Shown piece after piece: positions 24,702 through 32,238 of a DNA stretch of 34,451 nucleotides. The notes beneath the pieces were generated by a model that made no database searches, had not been told where the DNA came from, and saw nothing but the letters and a program-made list of their open reading frames with translations. Both the position numbers and the translations under genes were made by a program. This DNA comes from Bacteroidota bacterium (GTDB lineage: Bacteria > Bacteroidota > Bacteroidia > Palsa-948), in NCBI GenBank assembly GCA_003164895.1, contig PLUL01000026.1:1-34451 (forward strand), written 5' to 3'. Positions within the stretch are counted from its first letter, which is position 1, and the number at the start of each line of letters is the position of its first letter.

Positions 24702-25424
24702 ATGATTGTAGATATTTTCATCCCTTGCTTCATTGACCAGCTTCATCCGCATGTCGGACTGAATATGGTGAAGATTCTGGAAAAACTTGGCTGCGGAATC
24801 AATTACAATCCTGAGCAAACGTGCTGCGGACAGCCTGCTTTCAATTCCGGTTATTGGGATGAAGCGCGCGAGGTCGGAGAAAAATTTATTAAAGAATTTC
24901 AAAACGACCGCTATATTGTTTCACCGTCTGCTTCCTGCACCGGTTATGTAAAAAATTATTATCCTGAAATGTTTCACAATTCCGTTTTGCACAATGAATT
25001 CAAGCAATTGAAAAGAAATATTACAGAGTTTTCTGATTTTTTGGTAAATGTTTTGAAGATTACAAATATTGGCGCAACACTCAATGGCGTTGCAACTTAT
25101 CATGATTCTTGTGCTGCACTTCGAGAATATGGTATAAAACATGAGCCAAGAACTTTATTGTCAAAAGTTCGCGGACTTGAACTTCGTGAGATGAAAGATA
25201 CTGATACTTGTTGCGGTTTTGGCGGAACTTTCGCTGCTAAATTTGAACCTATTTCTGTTGGCATGGCTGAACAAAAAGTGAAAAACGCCATGGAAGTGAA
25301 AGCCGATTATATTATTTCCACAGATATGTCATGTCTCTTGCAGCTCGACAGTTATATTCAAAAGCAAAAACTTAACATCAAAGTGTTGCACCTTGCGGAT
25401 GTGCTGGTGAGCGGATGGGAATAA
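24702..25424 (+). CDS. Fe-S oxidoreductase with two CCG domains (LutA/YkgE-like)
   Basis: The protein has 240 aa from ATG 24702. The Cys-rich CCG motifs are visible: 'TCCGQPAFNSGY', 'SASCTGY', 'HDSCAALREYG', 'DTCCGFGGTFA' and 'TDMSCLLQ'. The family includes LutA, part of the LutABC L-lactate utilisation complex, and related heterodisulfide-reductase-like subunits. Cluster binding is inferred from the motifs. lutB and lutC are not next to it; instead it follows an MFS transporter with 4 nt spacing, a context worth noting if it acts on the transported compound. Cytoplasmic or membrane-peripheral. Confidence 0.85.
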   Translation: MIVDIFIPCFIDQLHPHVGLNMVKILEKLGCGINYNPEQTCCGQPAFNSGYWDEAREVGEKFIKEFQNDRYIVSPSASCTGYVKNYYPEMFHNSVLHNEFKQLKRNITEFSDFLVNVLKITNIGATLNGVATYHDSCAALREYGIKHEPRTLLSKVRGLELREMKDTDTCCGFGGTFAAKFEPISVGMAEQKVKNAMEVKADYIISTDMSCLLQLDSYIQKQKLNIKVLHLADVLVSGWE

Positions 25425-25447
25425 CTTTCAATAATCTTTCTAATTTG

Positions 25448-25455
25448 TACATTTG
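25448..25455 (+). promoter_or_regulatory. -7 promoter element (TACATTTG) for the PGI/PMI-lipB operon
   Basis: TACATTTG lies 20 nt before ATG 25476 and downstream of the preceding stop, so the isomerase likely has its own promoter. Confidence 0.5.
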
Positions 25456-25475
25456 CAATCCATATAAATAGTATT

Positions 25476-26459
25476 ATGAAATTATTAATTGAAAATTTTC
25501 CAAACCAGCTTCGCGAAGCTATACTCATAGGAGAAAAGGTAAAACTTTCACCTTCTAAAAGAAAAATTTCTAATGTATTTATTTCCGGTCTTGGTGGTTC
25601 TGGAATTGGCGGAACAATCGTCAGTGAATTGGCAGCAATGTATTCCCCCGTGTCGATTACGGTTGGTAAGGGATATTTTATACCAAAATTTGTAAATGAG
25701 AATACACTTGTCATTATTTCGTCATACAGCGGAAATACTGAAGAAACTTTAAATTGTCTGAATCTCGCTTTGAAAAGAAAAGCCAAAATTGTTTGCATTA
25801 CTTCAGGTGGAAAAGTTGCAGAAATTGCAAAAAATAAAAAATTAGATTTGATTTTGATTCCCGGAGGAAATCCTCCACGTGCTTGTTTGGGATATTCTCT
25901 CACGCAATTGTTATATGTTTTATCACATTTTAAAATCATCAGCAATAAATTCAAAGCGCAATTAAAATCTTCTGTTGAATTAATTGAACGTGAAAAACAA
26001 AATATTATTTCTGAAGCCAATACTATTGCAGAAAAAATTCATGGAAAGACACCGATGATTTATGCAACTACTTATTTTGAAGGAATTGCCATTCGTTTTC
26101 GCCAACAAATAAATGAGAATGCGAAAATGCTTTGCGGGCATCACGTGATTCCTGAAATGAATCATAATGAATTGGTAGGATGGGCGAGCGGAAGTGAAAA
26201 GATTTCTGTAATTATTTTCCGAGATAAAGATGAGTTTGAACGTAACAATGCTCGCATCGTGATAAACAAAGAAGTAATAAAAAAATATACTCCGAACATA
26301 ATTGAAATTTGGTCAAAAGGAAAATCACAAATTGAAAAAGCAATTTACTTTATCCATCTTGGCGACTGGATTTCCATATTTCTGGCGGAGAAACGAGGAG
26401 TGGATGCGGTGGAAGTGAAAGTGATTGATATGCTGAAAGGCGAGCTTTCCAAAATATGA
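25476..26459 (+). CDS. Bifunctional phosphoglucose/phosphomannose isomerase
   Basis: The protein has 327 aa. A SIS domain is seen in 'ISGLGGSGIGGTIVSELA' (phosphosugar-binding) and 'VIISSYSGNTEETLNC'. The bacterial PGI/PMI C-terminal half has 'IPGGNPPRACLGYSLTQL' and 'PEMNHNELVGW', the latter carrying the catalytic Glu and His region typical of this family. It interconverts glucose-6-phosphate, fructose-6-phosphate and mannose-6-phosphate. In Bacteroidota this short form replaces or complements the classical PGI. It feeds fructose-6-phosphate to PfkA (11822). lipB overlaps its stop by 4 nt (ATGA), indicating translational coupling. Confidence 0.92.
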   Translation: MKLLIENFPNQLREAILIGEKVKLSPSKRKISNVFISGLGGSGIGGTIVSELAAMYSPVSITVGKGYFIPKFVNENTLVIISSYSGNTEETLNCLNLALKRKAKIVCITSGGKVAEIAKNKKLDLILIPGGNPPRACLGYSLTQLLYVLSHFKIISNKFKAQLKSSVELIEREKQNIISEANTIAEKIHGKTPMIYATTYFEGIAIRFRQQINENAKMLCGHHVIPEMNHNELVGWASGSEKISVIIFRDKDEFERNNARIVINKEVIKKYTPNIIEIWSKGKSQIEKAIYFIHLGDWISIFLAEKRGVDAVEVKVIDMLKGELSKI

Positions 26460-27190
26460 TTTCTTTCCCAATGCCTAATGTTCAAACTAAACAGAAAATT
26501 CTTTTTAAGGATTTAGGTCTTATTGATTACAAAGAATGTTGGGATTATCAGGAAAAACTTTTTCAGGAAATTATTTCTCGAAAAATTCAAAATAGAAATT
26601 CTTCCATCGACAATCAATCACCAACCATCAGCCATTTGTTATTTTGTGAGCATCCTCACGTTTACACACTTGGGAAAAGCGGTGACGAGAAAAATCTTTT
26701 ACTGAACGAATCTCAGCTTCAAACGAAAAATGCTACTTACTACAAAATAAATCGCGGAGGCGATATCACCTATCACGGTCCCGGGCAAATTGTGGGGTAT
26801 CCGATTTTGGATTTGGATAATTTCTTTACCGACATTCACAAATACCTGCGTTTTCTGGAAGAAACAATTATTCTCACATTGAAAGATTATGGAATTGAAT
26901 CTGGAAGAATTGAAGGGCTTACCGGTGTTTGGCTGGACTGGAAAAATCCTGCAAAGGCAAGAAAAATATGTGCGATGGGTGTTCGCACTTCCCGCTGGGT
27001 AACGATGCACGGATTTGCTTTCAATGTAAATTCGGATTTGAGTTATTTTAAAAATATTATTCCCTGCGGAATTCAGGATAAAGCCGTTACTTCAATGAAG
27101 CACGAACTCGGAAGAGAAGTTGATATGAATGAAGTGAAACAGAAAGTAAAAAAATACTTTGCTGAAGTTTTTGAATGTGAAATTGTCTGA
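26456..27190 (+). CDS. lipB: Octanoyltransferase (lipoate-protein ligase B)
   Basis: The protein has 244 aa, starting in a 4-nt overlap with the isomerase stop; an in-frame ATG at 26471 is a possible shorter start. The fold signatures are 'FCEHPHVYTLGKSG', 'NRGGDITYHGPGQIVGYPI' and 'RTSRWVTMHGFAFNV', with the catalytic Cys in 'IIPCGIQDKAVTSM' and the conserved Lys in 'RKICAMGVR'. The enzyme moves octanoate from acyl-carrier protein to the lipoyl domains of 2-oxoacid dehydrogenases and glycine cleavage H protein. LipA, which adds the sulfurs, is encoded at 30710 in the same window. A short insert (about residues 42-60) is Asn/Ser-rich and may be a lineage-specific loop. Confidence 0.95.
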   Translation: MISFPMPNVQTKQKILFKDLGLIDYKECWDYQEKLFQEIISRKIQNRNSSIDNQSPTISHLLFCEHPHVYTLGKSGDEKNLLLNESQLQTKNATYYKINRGGDITYHGPGQIVGYPILDLDNFFTDIHKYLRFLEETIILTLKDYGIESGRIEGLTGVWLDWKNPAKARKICAMGVRTSRWVTMHGFAFNVNSDLSYFKNIIPCGIQDKAVTSMKHELGREVDMNEVKQKVKKYFAEVFECEIV

Positions 27191-27234
27191 TGAATTTTTA
27201 TTCGTAAATTCGTTTTAATCCGTTATCTGTACCC

Positions 27235-28413
27235 ATGGAACGTTTCTTCAATATTTTCAAAAACATTCTCAAGTGGTTTCTTATTCTGCTTGTTATTCTG
27301 AATATTCTCATTCTTGTTTCAGGGAAAACATATTTGTATAAAGGTTTTGCAAATACTTATTTGAAAGGAAGAGTTAGTGCCGGCATTGATGAATACAAAA
27401 TTTTTGATAACCGAATTGTAAAATCAAATCGGCATTCTGAATGGGTGCTTGGAAAAGATTACAATACTTCAAAAATTCCTTCGCAATATATTTCCGGCAT
27501 GGAACGAATGAAAACCATCGCTTATCTTATTATTAAAGATGATTCTATCCGCCATGAAGAATATTGGGATGGTTACAGCGACACATCACACACGGGTTCT
27601 TTTTCCATGGCGAAAACCTTTATCAGCATATTAGTCGGTATTGCAGTTAACGAAGGAAAAATTAAATCTATTGATGAACCCGTTGGAGATTTTTTACCAG
27701 AATATAAGGAAGGAAATAAAAACAAAGTTACTATTCGTCATCTGCTCACGATGAGTTCAGGAATTAATTTTGATGAAAGCTATATCAATCCAATCGGTTT
27801 TGCCGCTGAAGCATATTATGGGGATAATCTTCGTAAATTAATTTTCAAATATGATGTTACTGGTGAGCCAGGAAAATATTTTGAGTATAGAAGTGGAAAT
27901 ACACAATTACTGGGTTTTGTTTTAAGCAAAGCCGTAGGAATGAGTGTGAGTGATTATGCTTCTGAAAAATTATGGCAACCTATTGAAGCGGAGCACGATG
28001 CTTATTGGAGTTTAGACCATAAGGATGGGGATGAAAAAGCGTATTGCTGTTTTAATTCCAATGTTCGGGATTTTGCTCGAGTAGGAAAATTGTTTTTGGA
28101 TAGCGGAAGATGGAATGGCAAACAGGTTGTTCCCGAAAAATATGTTATGGAATCCATTCAACCGGCACAGACTTTGGATGGAGATTCCCCTAACAAAAGA
28201 TACGGGTATTCGTGGTGGCTTATGCCGAATTACAAAGGACATAATATTTTTTATGCCCGCGGTGTGCTTGGACAATACATCGTTATTATTCCGGATTTGA
28301 AAATGATTGTGGTTCGTCTGGGAAGGATGCGAGAACTTTCAGATGTAAACGGACATCCTATAGATTTATACTGGTATATTGATGCTGCGCTGGAGATGTG
28401 TGGGAAGAAATAA
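27235..28413 (+). CDS. Serine hydrolase of the beta-lactamase (class C) fold
   Basis: The protein has 392 aa. One N-terminal transmembrane helix (about 11-29) anchors it in the inner membrane, active domain outside. Catalytic 'SMAK' is at 124-127, the second motif 'YRSGNTQLLG' starts at Y218, and 'RHLLTMSSGI' is the usual conserved helix. 'HNIFYARGVLGQYIVIIPD' fills the place of the K-T-G strand, with no canonical KTG seen. Family members are penicillin-binding-like peptidases, esterases or lactamases; I would not call antibiotic resistance from this. It follows lipB by 44 nt and ends 7 nt from ung, tail to tail. Confidence 0.85.
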   Translation: MERFFNIFKNILKWFLILLVILNILILVSGKTYLYKGFANTYLKGRVSAGIDEYKIFDNRIVKSNRHSEWVLGKDYNTSKIPSQYISGMERMKTIAYLIIKDDSIRHEEYWDGYSDTSHTGSFSMAKTFISILVGIAVNEGKIKSIDEPVGDFLPEYKEGNKNKVTIRHLLTMSSGINFDESYINPIGFAAEAYYGDNLRKLIFKYDVTGEPGKYFEYRSGNTQLLGFVLSKAVGMSVSDYASEKLWQPIEAEHDAYWSLDHKDGDEKAYCCFNSNVRDFARVGKLFLDSGRWNGKQVVPEKYVMESIQPAQTLDGDSPNKRYGYSWWLMPNYKGHNIFYARGVLGQYIVIIPDLKMIVVRLGRMRELSDVNGHPIDLYWYIDAALEMCGKK

Positions 28414-28420
28414 TTATAGA

Positions 28421-29107
28421 TTATTCTACTCGCCAATCAATTGCCTGTAAACCTTCCTTCTTCAGCAGTTCATTTGTTTTTGAAAAATGTTTGCAACCAA
28501 AAAATCCTGAATGAACTGAAAATGGCGAAGGATGTGGAGCTTGCAGAATGTGATGTTTTGATTTGTCAATGAGAATTTCTTTTGCTTGGGCAAATTTTCC
28601 CCATAAAATAAAAATCAATCCCTTCCTTTTTTCTGACAACGCTCGGATTGCAGCATCTGTAAATTCTTCCCAACCATGTTTTTGATGCGAACCAGGTTGA
28701 TTTGCACGTACGGTTAACGTTGCATTTAGAAGCAATACGCCTTGCTTTGCCCAAGGTTCAAGGTTGCCAGTTTTCGGAATAGGAATTCCTAAATCACTGT
28801 TCAGTTCTTTGAAAATATTTTGTAGAGAAGGCGGTTGAGATATTCCATCGCTAACAGAAAAACACAAACCATTTGCCTGTCCTGCTCCATGATAAGGATC
28901 CTGACCGATAATAACAACTTTTACATTTTCAAATGGTGTATAATTGAAAGCAGCAAAAATTCTCGATGAAGGCGGATAAATAATATTCTTCTTTCTTTCT
29001 TCAACAAGAAACTTTTTTAACGATATAAAGTATTCACTTTGGAATTTTTGTATCAGAATTTCTTTCCATGATTCATTAATTGTTGGATTTATTGAAACCT
29101 TTTCCAT
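28421..29107 (-). CDS. ung: Uracil-DNA glycosylase, family 1
   Basis: The protein has 228 aa, full length for the family. The water-activating loop 'GQDPYHGAGQANGL' spans 68-81, with catalytic D70. 'LLLNATLTVRANQPGSHQKHGW' and the DNA-intercalating 'HPSPFSVHSGF' loop are intact. It excises uracil from DNA, starting base-excision repair. It has its own TAATTTTG promoter element 19 nt upstream. It converges on the beta-lactamase-fold gene. Confidence 0.97.
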   Translation of the reverse strand: MEKVSINPTINESWKEILIQKFQSEYFISLKKFLVEERKKNIIYPPSSRIFAAFNYTPFENVKVVIIGQDPYHGAGQANGLCFSVSDGISQPPSLQNIFKELNSDLGIPIPKTGNLEPWAKQGVLLLNATLTVRANQPGSHQKHGWEEFTDAAIRALSEKRKGLIFILWGKFAQAKEILIDKSKHHILQAPHPSPFSVHSGFFGCKHFSKTNELLKKEGLQAIDWRVE

Positions 29108-29126
29108 TTTGTTGCGTAATACACGT

Positions 29127-29134
29127 CAAAATTA
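29127..29134 (-). promoter_or_regulatory. -7 promoter element (TAATTTTG) for ung
   Basis: The minus strand reads TAATTTTG 20 nt upstream of the ung start. Confidence 0.45.
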
Positions 29135-29173
29135 ACAACAAGTAGTTTCTGTTAATAAAAAAATAAAATATTT

Positions 29174-29204
29174 TTTGCTCATTTAAGAGAAACCACTACC
29201 TTTG
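29174..29204 (+). promoter_or_regulatory. Consensus promoter TTTG-N19-TACCTTTG for a small lipoprotein gene
   Basis: TTTG 29174-29177 and TACCTTTG 29197-29204 are separated by exactly 19 nt, the best match in the window to the Bacteroides consensus. Transcription should start near 29211, leaving a 5' leader of about 70 nt before ATG 29283. Confidence 0.75.
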
Positions 29205-29282
29205 CTTTCAATAAAACATTGGCATATTTATTGTCATCAATCGGAAAACAAGTTTTAAACATAAAATAACAACCCCACTACA

Positions 29283-29414
29283 ATGAAGAAACTTCTCGCA
29301 CTAATCGCCACCGTTGCGTTGTTTGCAGTCATCTTTTCATCTTGTAAAAGTCATGAACTTTGCCCTGCCTATGGCAAAACAAGTGCGAAAGTAACTACTC
29401 AGAAGCAGGTTTAA
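29283..29414 (+). CDS. Small lipoprotein, 43 aa
   Basis: The ORF starts ATG AAG AAA, encodes 43 residues and stops at TAA 29412-29414. 'MKKLLALIATVALFAVIFSSC' is a textbook lipoprotein signal with lipidated Cys21; the mature part is only 23 residues ('CKSHELCPAYGKTSAKVTTQ...') with a second Cys at 27. It has a consensus promoter upstream (29174) and a strong terminator 20 nt after the stop, so it is a self-contained, probably highly expressed unit. The function is unknown. Such short lipoproteins are easily missed by gene callers. Confidence 0.75.
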   Translation: MKKLLALIATVALFAVIFSSCKSHELCPAYGKTSAKVTTQKQV

Positions 29415-29434
29415 CATTTCCGAATTTTATACTT

Positions 29435-29470
29435 ACCCGCTTTCAGAAATGAAAGTGGGTTTTTTGTTTT
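29435..29470 (+). terminator. Intrinsic terminator after the small lipoprotein gene
   Basis: The stem ACCCGCTTTC / GAAAGTGGGT (one G-T wobble), loop AGAAAT, is followed by T5GT4. The left half of the stem also contains the last codon and the stop of osmC on the other strand. Confidence 0.85.
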
Positions 29471-29847
29471 ATATCTGGATGTAAACTCTTTGCTACCGGA
29501 CAAGCATGGGCGGTATTCTCAAGTAAATCTTTTTCTTTTTGAGAATAAGTATTTTTCGGAAAAAATAAATCAACATGGATTTCCGAAACTCTTCGAGGAT
29601 TTTCTCCCATTACTTTTAGAATTTCCACTTTTGTTCCATTCATATTAATAGAATGTCTTTTTGCGACAATGCCCATTACCGTAAGCATGCAGCACCCAAG
29701 TGAAGTGGCAAGCAGATCTGTAGGAGAAAAAGCTTCGCCTTTTCCGTTATTATCCGTAGGTGCATCGGTTATGATTTCTTGTCCTGATTTTAAATGAACA
29801 GCTGTGGTACGAAGCTCGCCTTTATAAATAATTTCAGAAGTTTTCAT
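29443..29847 (-). CDS. OsmC family protein
   Basis: The protein has 134 aa from ATG 29847 ('MKTSEIIYKGELRTTAVH'). A longer open frame reaches 30105, but it would have to cross the promoter region and the divergent gene, and the family length supports the short start. Typical features are 'PTDLLATSLGCCMLTVMGI' (the conserved Cys region), 'VSEIHVDLFF' and the C-terminal Cys in 'ENTAHACPVAKSLHPD'. The two Cys form the peroxide-reducing pair of OsmC/Ohr enzymes, so hydroperoxide detoxification is likely but not shown. An apparent 'TACTTTTG' -7 element lies 20 nt upstream. Confidence 0.9.
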   Translation of the reverse strand: MKTSEIIYKGELRTTAVHLKSGQEIITDAPTDNNGKGEAFSPTDLLATSLGCCMLTVMGIVAKRHSINMNGTKVEILKVMGENPRRVSEIHVDLFFPKNTYSQKEKDLLENTAHACPVAKSLHPDIKQKTHFHF

Positions 29848-29867
29848 TTGAATGGATTTTTGATGAA

Positions 29868-29875
29868 CAAAAGTA
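29868..29875 (-). promoter_or_regulatory. -7 promoter element (TACTTTTG) for the OsmC gene
   Basis: The minus strand reads TACTTTTG 20 nt upstream of ATG 29847, which supports the short OsmC start. Confidence 0.45.
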
Positions 29876-29896
29876 TTATTAATCCGATAGGTTTTG

Positions 29897-29904
29897 TACA
29901 TTTG
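29897..29904 (+). promoter_or_regulatory. -7 promoter element (TACATTTG) for the outer-membrane-type gene and lipA
   Basis: TACATTTG lies 15 nt before ATG 29920. Together with the element at 29868 it forms a compact divergent promoter region. Confidence 0.5.
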
Positions 29905-29919
29905 CTTAGAACATTTTAA

Positions 29920-30693
29920 ATGAGATATATTTTTTCCATATTTTTTTTCTTGTTTCTTTTTGCCGACCTTTATGCTCAGGATATTGCTAAAGGAATTACG
30001 CCTGTTAATAATGACGATGTTCCATTGTTGTATCGTAATGAACAGGAATTCGGTGGTGTAGCACATTCTTCCGGTTGGGGATTTAATTACCGCAGATGCA
30101 AACACGTAACTGGATATAAAAAGCGTATTCTTGAATTTGAACTTGTCGGGATGAAAAGTCCGAAGGAAATTAAAACTTCTCCTCCTTCTGACATCGGCAT
30201 CAAACCATATTTTTACGGAAAACAGTTTACCGTTACATTTCTTAGAGTAGGATGGGGAATGAATAAAGTGATCACCGGAAAAAGTGAGCGTAAAGGGGTT
30301 GAGATAAGATTGGTTACAATTGCCGGACCAGTTATGGCGTTTGCAAAACCAGTGTATTTAAATGTGTGGTATCCTGATACTACAAATTCAAATAGCGGAA
30401 CTATTATCACTCAAAAATATGATCCAACAAACCCCGAACAAACCCAAAATAACATTGCCGGAAGAGCTTCTTATTTTACCGGATTTGGTCAAATGCAATT
30501 TTTTCCGGGAGCATTTTGTAAACTCGCATTAAGTTTTGAACATGGAAAAAATGATACCGATATTCAATTGCTTGAAACCGGAATTGTAGTTGATGGATTT
30601 TATAAAACAATTCCTATCATGGCAAATGCAAGGAATAATCAGGTTTACATAAATGTGTATCTGAATATTATGTTCGGAAAGAAATGGTTTTAA
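29920..30693 (+). CDS. Predicted outer-membrane beta-barrel-like protein, unknown function
   Basis: The protein has 257 aa. A signal peptide (about 1-20, 'FLFADLYAQ') is followed by alternating hydrophobic/polar strands with aromatic ends ('[15 protein letters not shown]', '[11 protein letters not shown]', '[20 protein letters not shown]', '[17 protein letters not shown]'). The final Phe fits the C-terminal signature of outer-membrane proteins. I know it only as a conserved Bacteroidota hypothetical type and offer no function. It lies 16 nt before lipA, so the two are probably cotranscribed. Whether that link is functional is unknown. Confidence 0.7.
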   Translation: MRYIFSIFFFLFLFADLYAQDIAKGITPVNNDDVPLLYRNEQEFGGVAHSSGWGFNYRRCKHVTGYKKRILEFELVGMKSPKEIKTSPPSDIGIKPYFYGKQFTVTFLRVGWGMNKVITGKSERKGVEIRLVTIAGPVMAFAKPVYLNVWYPDTTNSNSGTIITQKYDPTNPEQTQNNIAGRASYFTGFGQMQFFPGAFCKLALSFEHGKNDTDIQLLETGIVVDGFYKTIPIMANARNNQVYINVYLNIMFGKKWF

Positions 30694-30709
30694 AACTCAC
30701 TATTTATTT

Positions 30710-31576
30710 GTGTCTGACATTCTTGAAATTCCCCAGCGAGCAAAAAAACCGGATTGGTTAAGAGTAAAACTTCCAATTGGGGAAAATTATCTTCAGGTTA
30801 GAAAATTAGTTGACACTCATAAACTCCACACGATTTGCGAGAGTGGCAATTGCCCGAATATGGGCGAATGTTGGGGGGCTGGAACTGCCACATTTATGAT
30901 TCTTGGAAATATTTGTACGCGTTCTTGCGGATTTTGTGCTGTTGCAACTGGTAAACCAAATACTGTGGACAAGAACGAACCCGAACGAGTTGCAAATTCT
31001 GTGAAGCTGATGAATGTAAAACATTGCGTCATTACTTCGGTTGATAGAGATGATTTGCCGGATGGAGGATCTATGATTTGGGTAGAAACAATTCGTGCGG
31101 TAAGAAAAATTTCTCCACAGACAAAATTTGAAACTCTCATTCCTGATTTTCAAGGTAATAAGGAAAAGATGGAACGGGTTTTTGTAGAACGCCCCGAAGT
31201 TTTATCTCACAATCTTGAAACAGTAAAACGATTGACCAAACAAGTTCGTGTTCAGGCAAAATATGAAAGAAGTTTAGATGTGTTGAAAAGTGCAAAGGAA
31301 TTCGGATTAAGAACAAAATCAGGAATTATGCTTGGCTTGGGAGAAACCGAAGAGGAAATTATTGAATCCATGAATGATTTGCGAAATGCAAAAACGGATG
31401 TGCTTACGCTTGGACAATATCTGCAACCCACCAAACAACATTTATCTGTTCAAGAGTTTGTTCATCCTGAAAAATTTGCCAAGTATAAAGAGATTGGATT
31501 AAAAATGGGATTTTTATATGTGGAAAGTTCTCCGCTTGTTCGTTCATCATATCATGCGGAAAAACATGTGCTTTGA
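30710..31576 (+). CDS. lipA: Lipoyl synthase
   Basis: The protein has 288 aa, starting with GTG 30710 ('[20 protein letters not shown]'). The auxiliary [4Fe-4S] cluster Cys are C43, C48 and C54 in '[12 protein letters not shown]'; the radical-SAM cluster Cys are C69, C73 and C76 in 'CTRSCGFC'. The conserved Ser of the C-terminal 'RSSYHAEKH' tail, which ligates the auxiliary cluster, is present. It inserts two sulfurs into octanoyl groups placed by LipB (encoded at 26456), so the window carries the complete de novo lipoylation pair, split by other genes. Length and motifs are standard. Confidence 0.97.
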   Translation: MSDILEIPQRAKKPDWLRVKLPIGENYLQVRKLVDTHKLHTICESGNCPNMGECWGAGTATFMILGNICTRSCGFCAVATGKPNTVDKNEPERVANSVKLMNVKHCVITSVDRDDLPDGGSMIWVETIRAVRKISPQTKFETLIPDFQGNKEKMERVFVERPEVLSHNLETVKRLTKQVRVQAKYERSLDVLKSAKEFGLRTKSGIMLGLGETEEEIIESMNDLRNAKTDVLTLGQYLQPTKQHLSVQEFVHPEKFAKYKEIGLKMGFLYVESSPLVRSSYHAEKHVL

Positions 31577-31627
31577 GAATAAAAAATTTTTAAAACGAAA
31601 AATAATATCATTAGATAAATCGTTGTG

Positions 31628-31659
31628 TACCCAACCATTTTGTGCATTTATACATCTTA
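31628..31659 (+). promoter_or_regulatory. Putative ECF-type promoter, TACCCAACCATT-N13-CATCTTA
   Basis: TACCCAACCATT (31628-31639) is followed 13 nt later by CATCTTA (31653-31659). The same arrangement occurs at 33749. An AACC-containing -35 with a CGTC/CATC-like -10 is typical of promoters used by extracytoplasmic-function sigma factors, and the site ends 12 nt before the sigma gene. Autoregulation is an inference. Confidence 0.5.
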
Positions 31660-31671
31660 ATAATATAGGCA

Positions 31672-32238
31672 ATGCCGGATTTCAGTGAAGAAGAAATAGT
31701 TAAGCAATGTCTGAAGGGCGATAGAGCTTTTCAAAAAATCCTTTACAATCGGTATGCGGGTAAAATGCTTGCTGTGTGTTTCCGATATGCCGATGGAAGA
31801 GAGGAAGCAGAAGATGTTCTGCAGGAAGGATTTATAACAGTTTTTGAAAAACTTCATCAATTTAGAGGAGAAGGGTCTTTTGAAGGATGGATAAGAAAAA
31901 TCATGGTAAATAAATCGTTAGAACATTATAGAAAAGGATCGCGAATGTTCACGCGAGTGCATATTGAAGAAGAGTCGAATCAGTTTATCAGTTCTGAAGA
32001 TATTCTATCAAATATTTCTTCAAAAGAATTGCTCGAAATAGTGCAAGAACTTCCTCCGGTTTACAAAATGGTTTTCAATCTTTTTGCATTTGAAGGAATG
32101 AAACATAAAGAAATTGCAGAACAACTTGGAATTTCGGAAGGTACATCAAAATCAAATCTTTCGGATGCAAGAACCATTTTGAAAAGAAAAGTAAAACTGC
32201 TGATGGGAAGTGTGGTAGCTCAAGAAATTGTAGGATGA
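31672..32238 (+). CDS. ECF-type RNA polymerase sigma factor
   Basis: The protein has 188 aa. Region 2 is seen in 'FQKILYNRYAGKMLAVCFRY', with 'EEAEDVLQEGFITVFEKL' (region 2.2) and 'GSFEGWIRKIMVNKSLEHYRK' (2.3-2.4). Region 4 follows with 'LPPVYKMVFNLFAFEGMKHKEIAEQLGISEGTSKSNLSDAR' as a helix-turn-helix. ECF factors direct core RNA polymerase to a small target set and are held by a membrane anti-sigma factor. Its stop overlaps the next start by 4 nt (ATGA), so that neighbour is the likely partner. The upstream motif at 31628 is a candidate self-target. Confidence 0.93.
   Translation: MPDFSEEEIVKQCLKGDRAFQKILYNRYAGKMLAVCFRYADGREEAEDVLQEGFITVFEKLHQFRGEGSFEGWIRKIMVNKSLEHYRKGSRMFTRVHIEEESNQFISSEDILSNISSKELLEIVQELPPVYKMVFNLFAFEGMKHKEIAEQLGISEGTSKSNLSDARTILKRKVKLLMGSVVAQEIVG

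Noticed and set aside
27235-28413. Antibiotic-resistance beta-lactamase
   Set aside because: The fold and SMAK motif are present, but there is no canonical KTG, and an N-terminal membrane anchor suggests a general serine hydrolase.
29848-30105. N-terminal extension of the OsmC protein to 220 aa
   Set aside because: It would cross the divergent promoters and overlap the signal peptide region of the gene at 29920; the 134-aa form matches the family.
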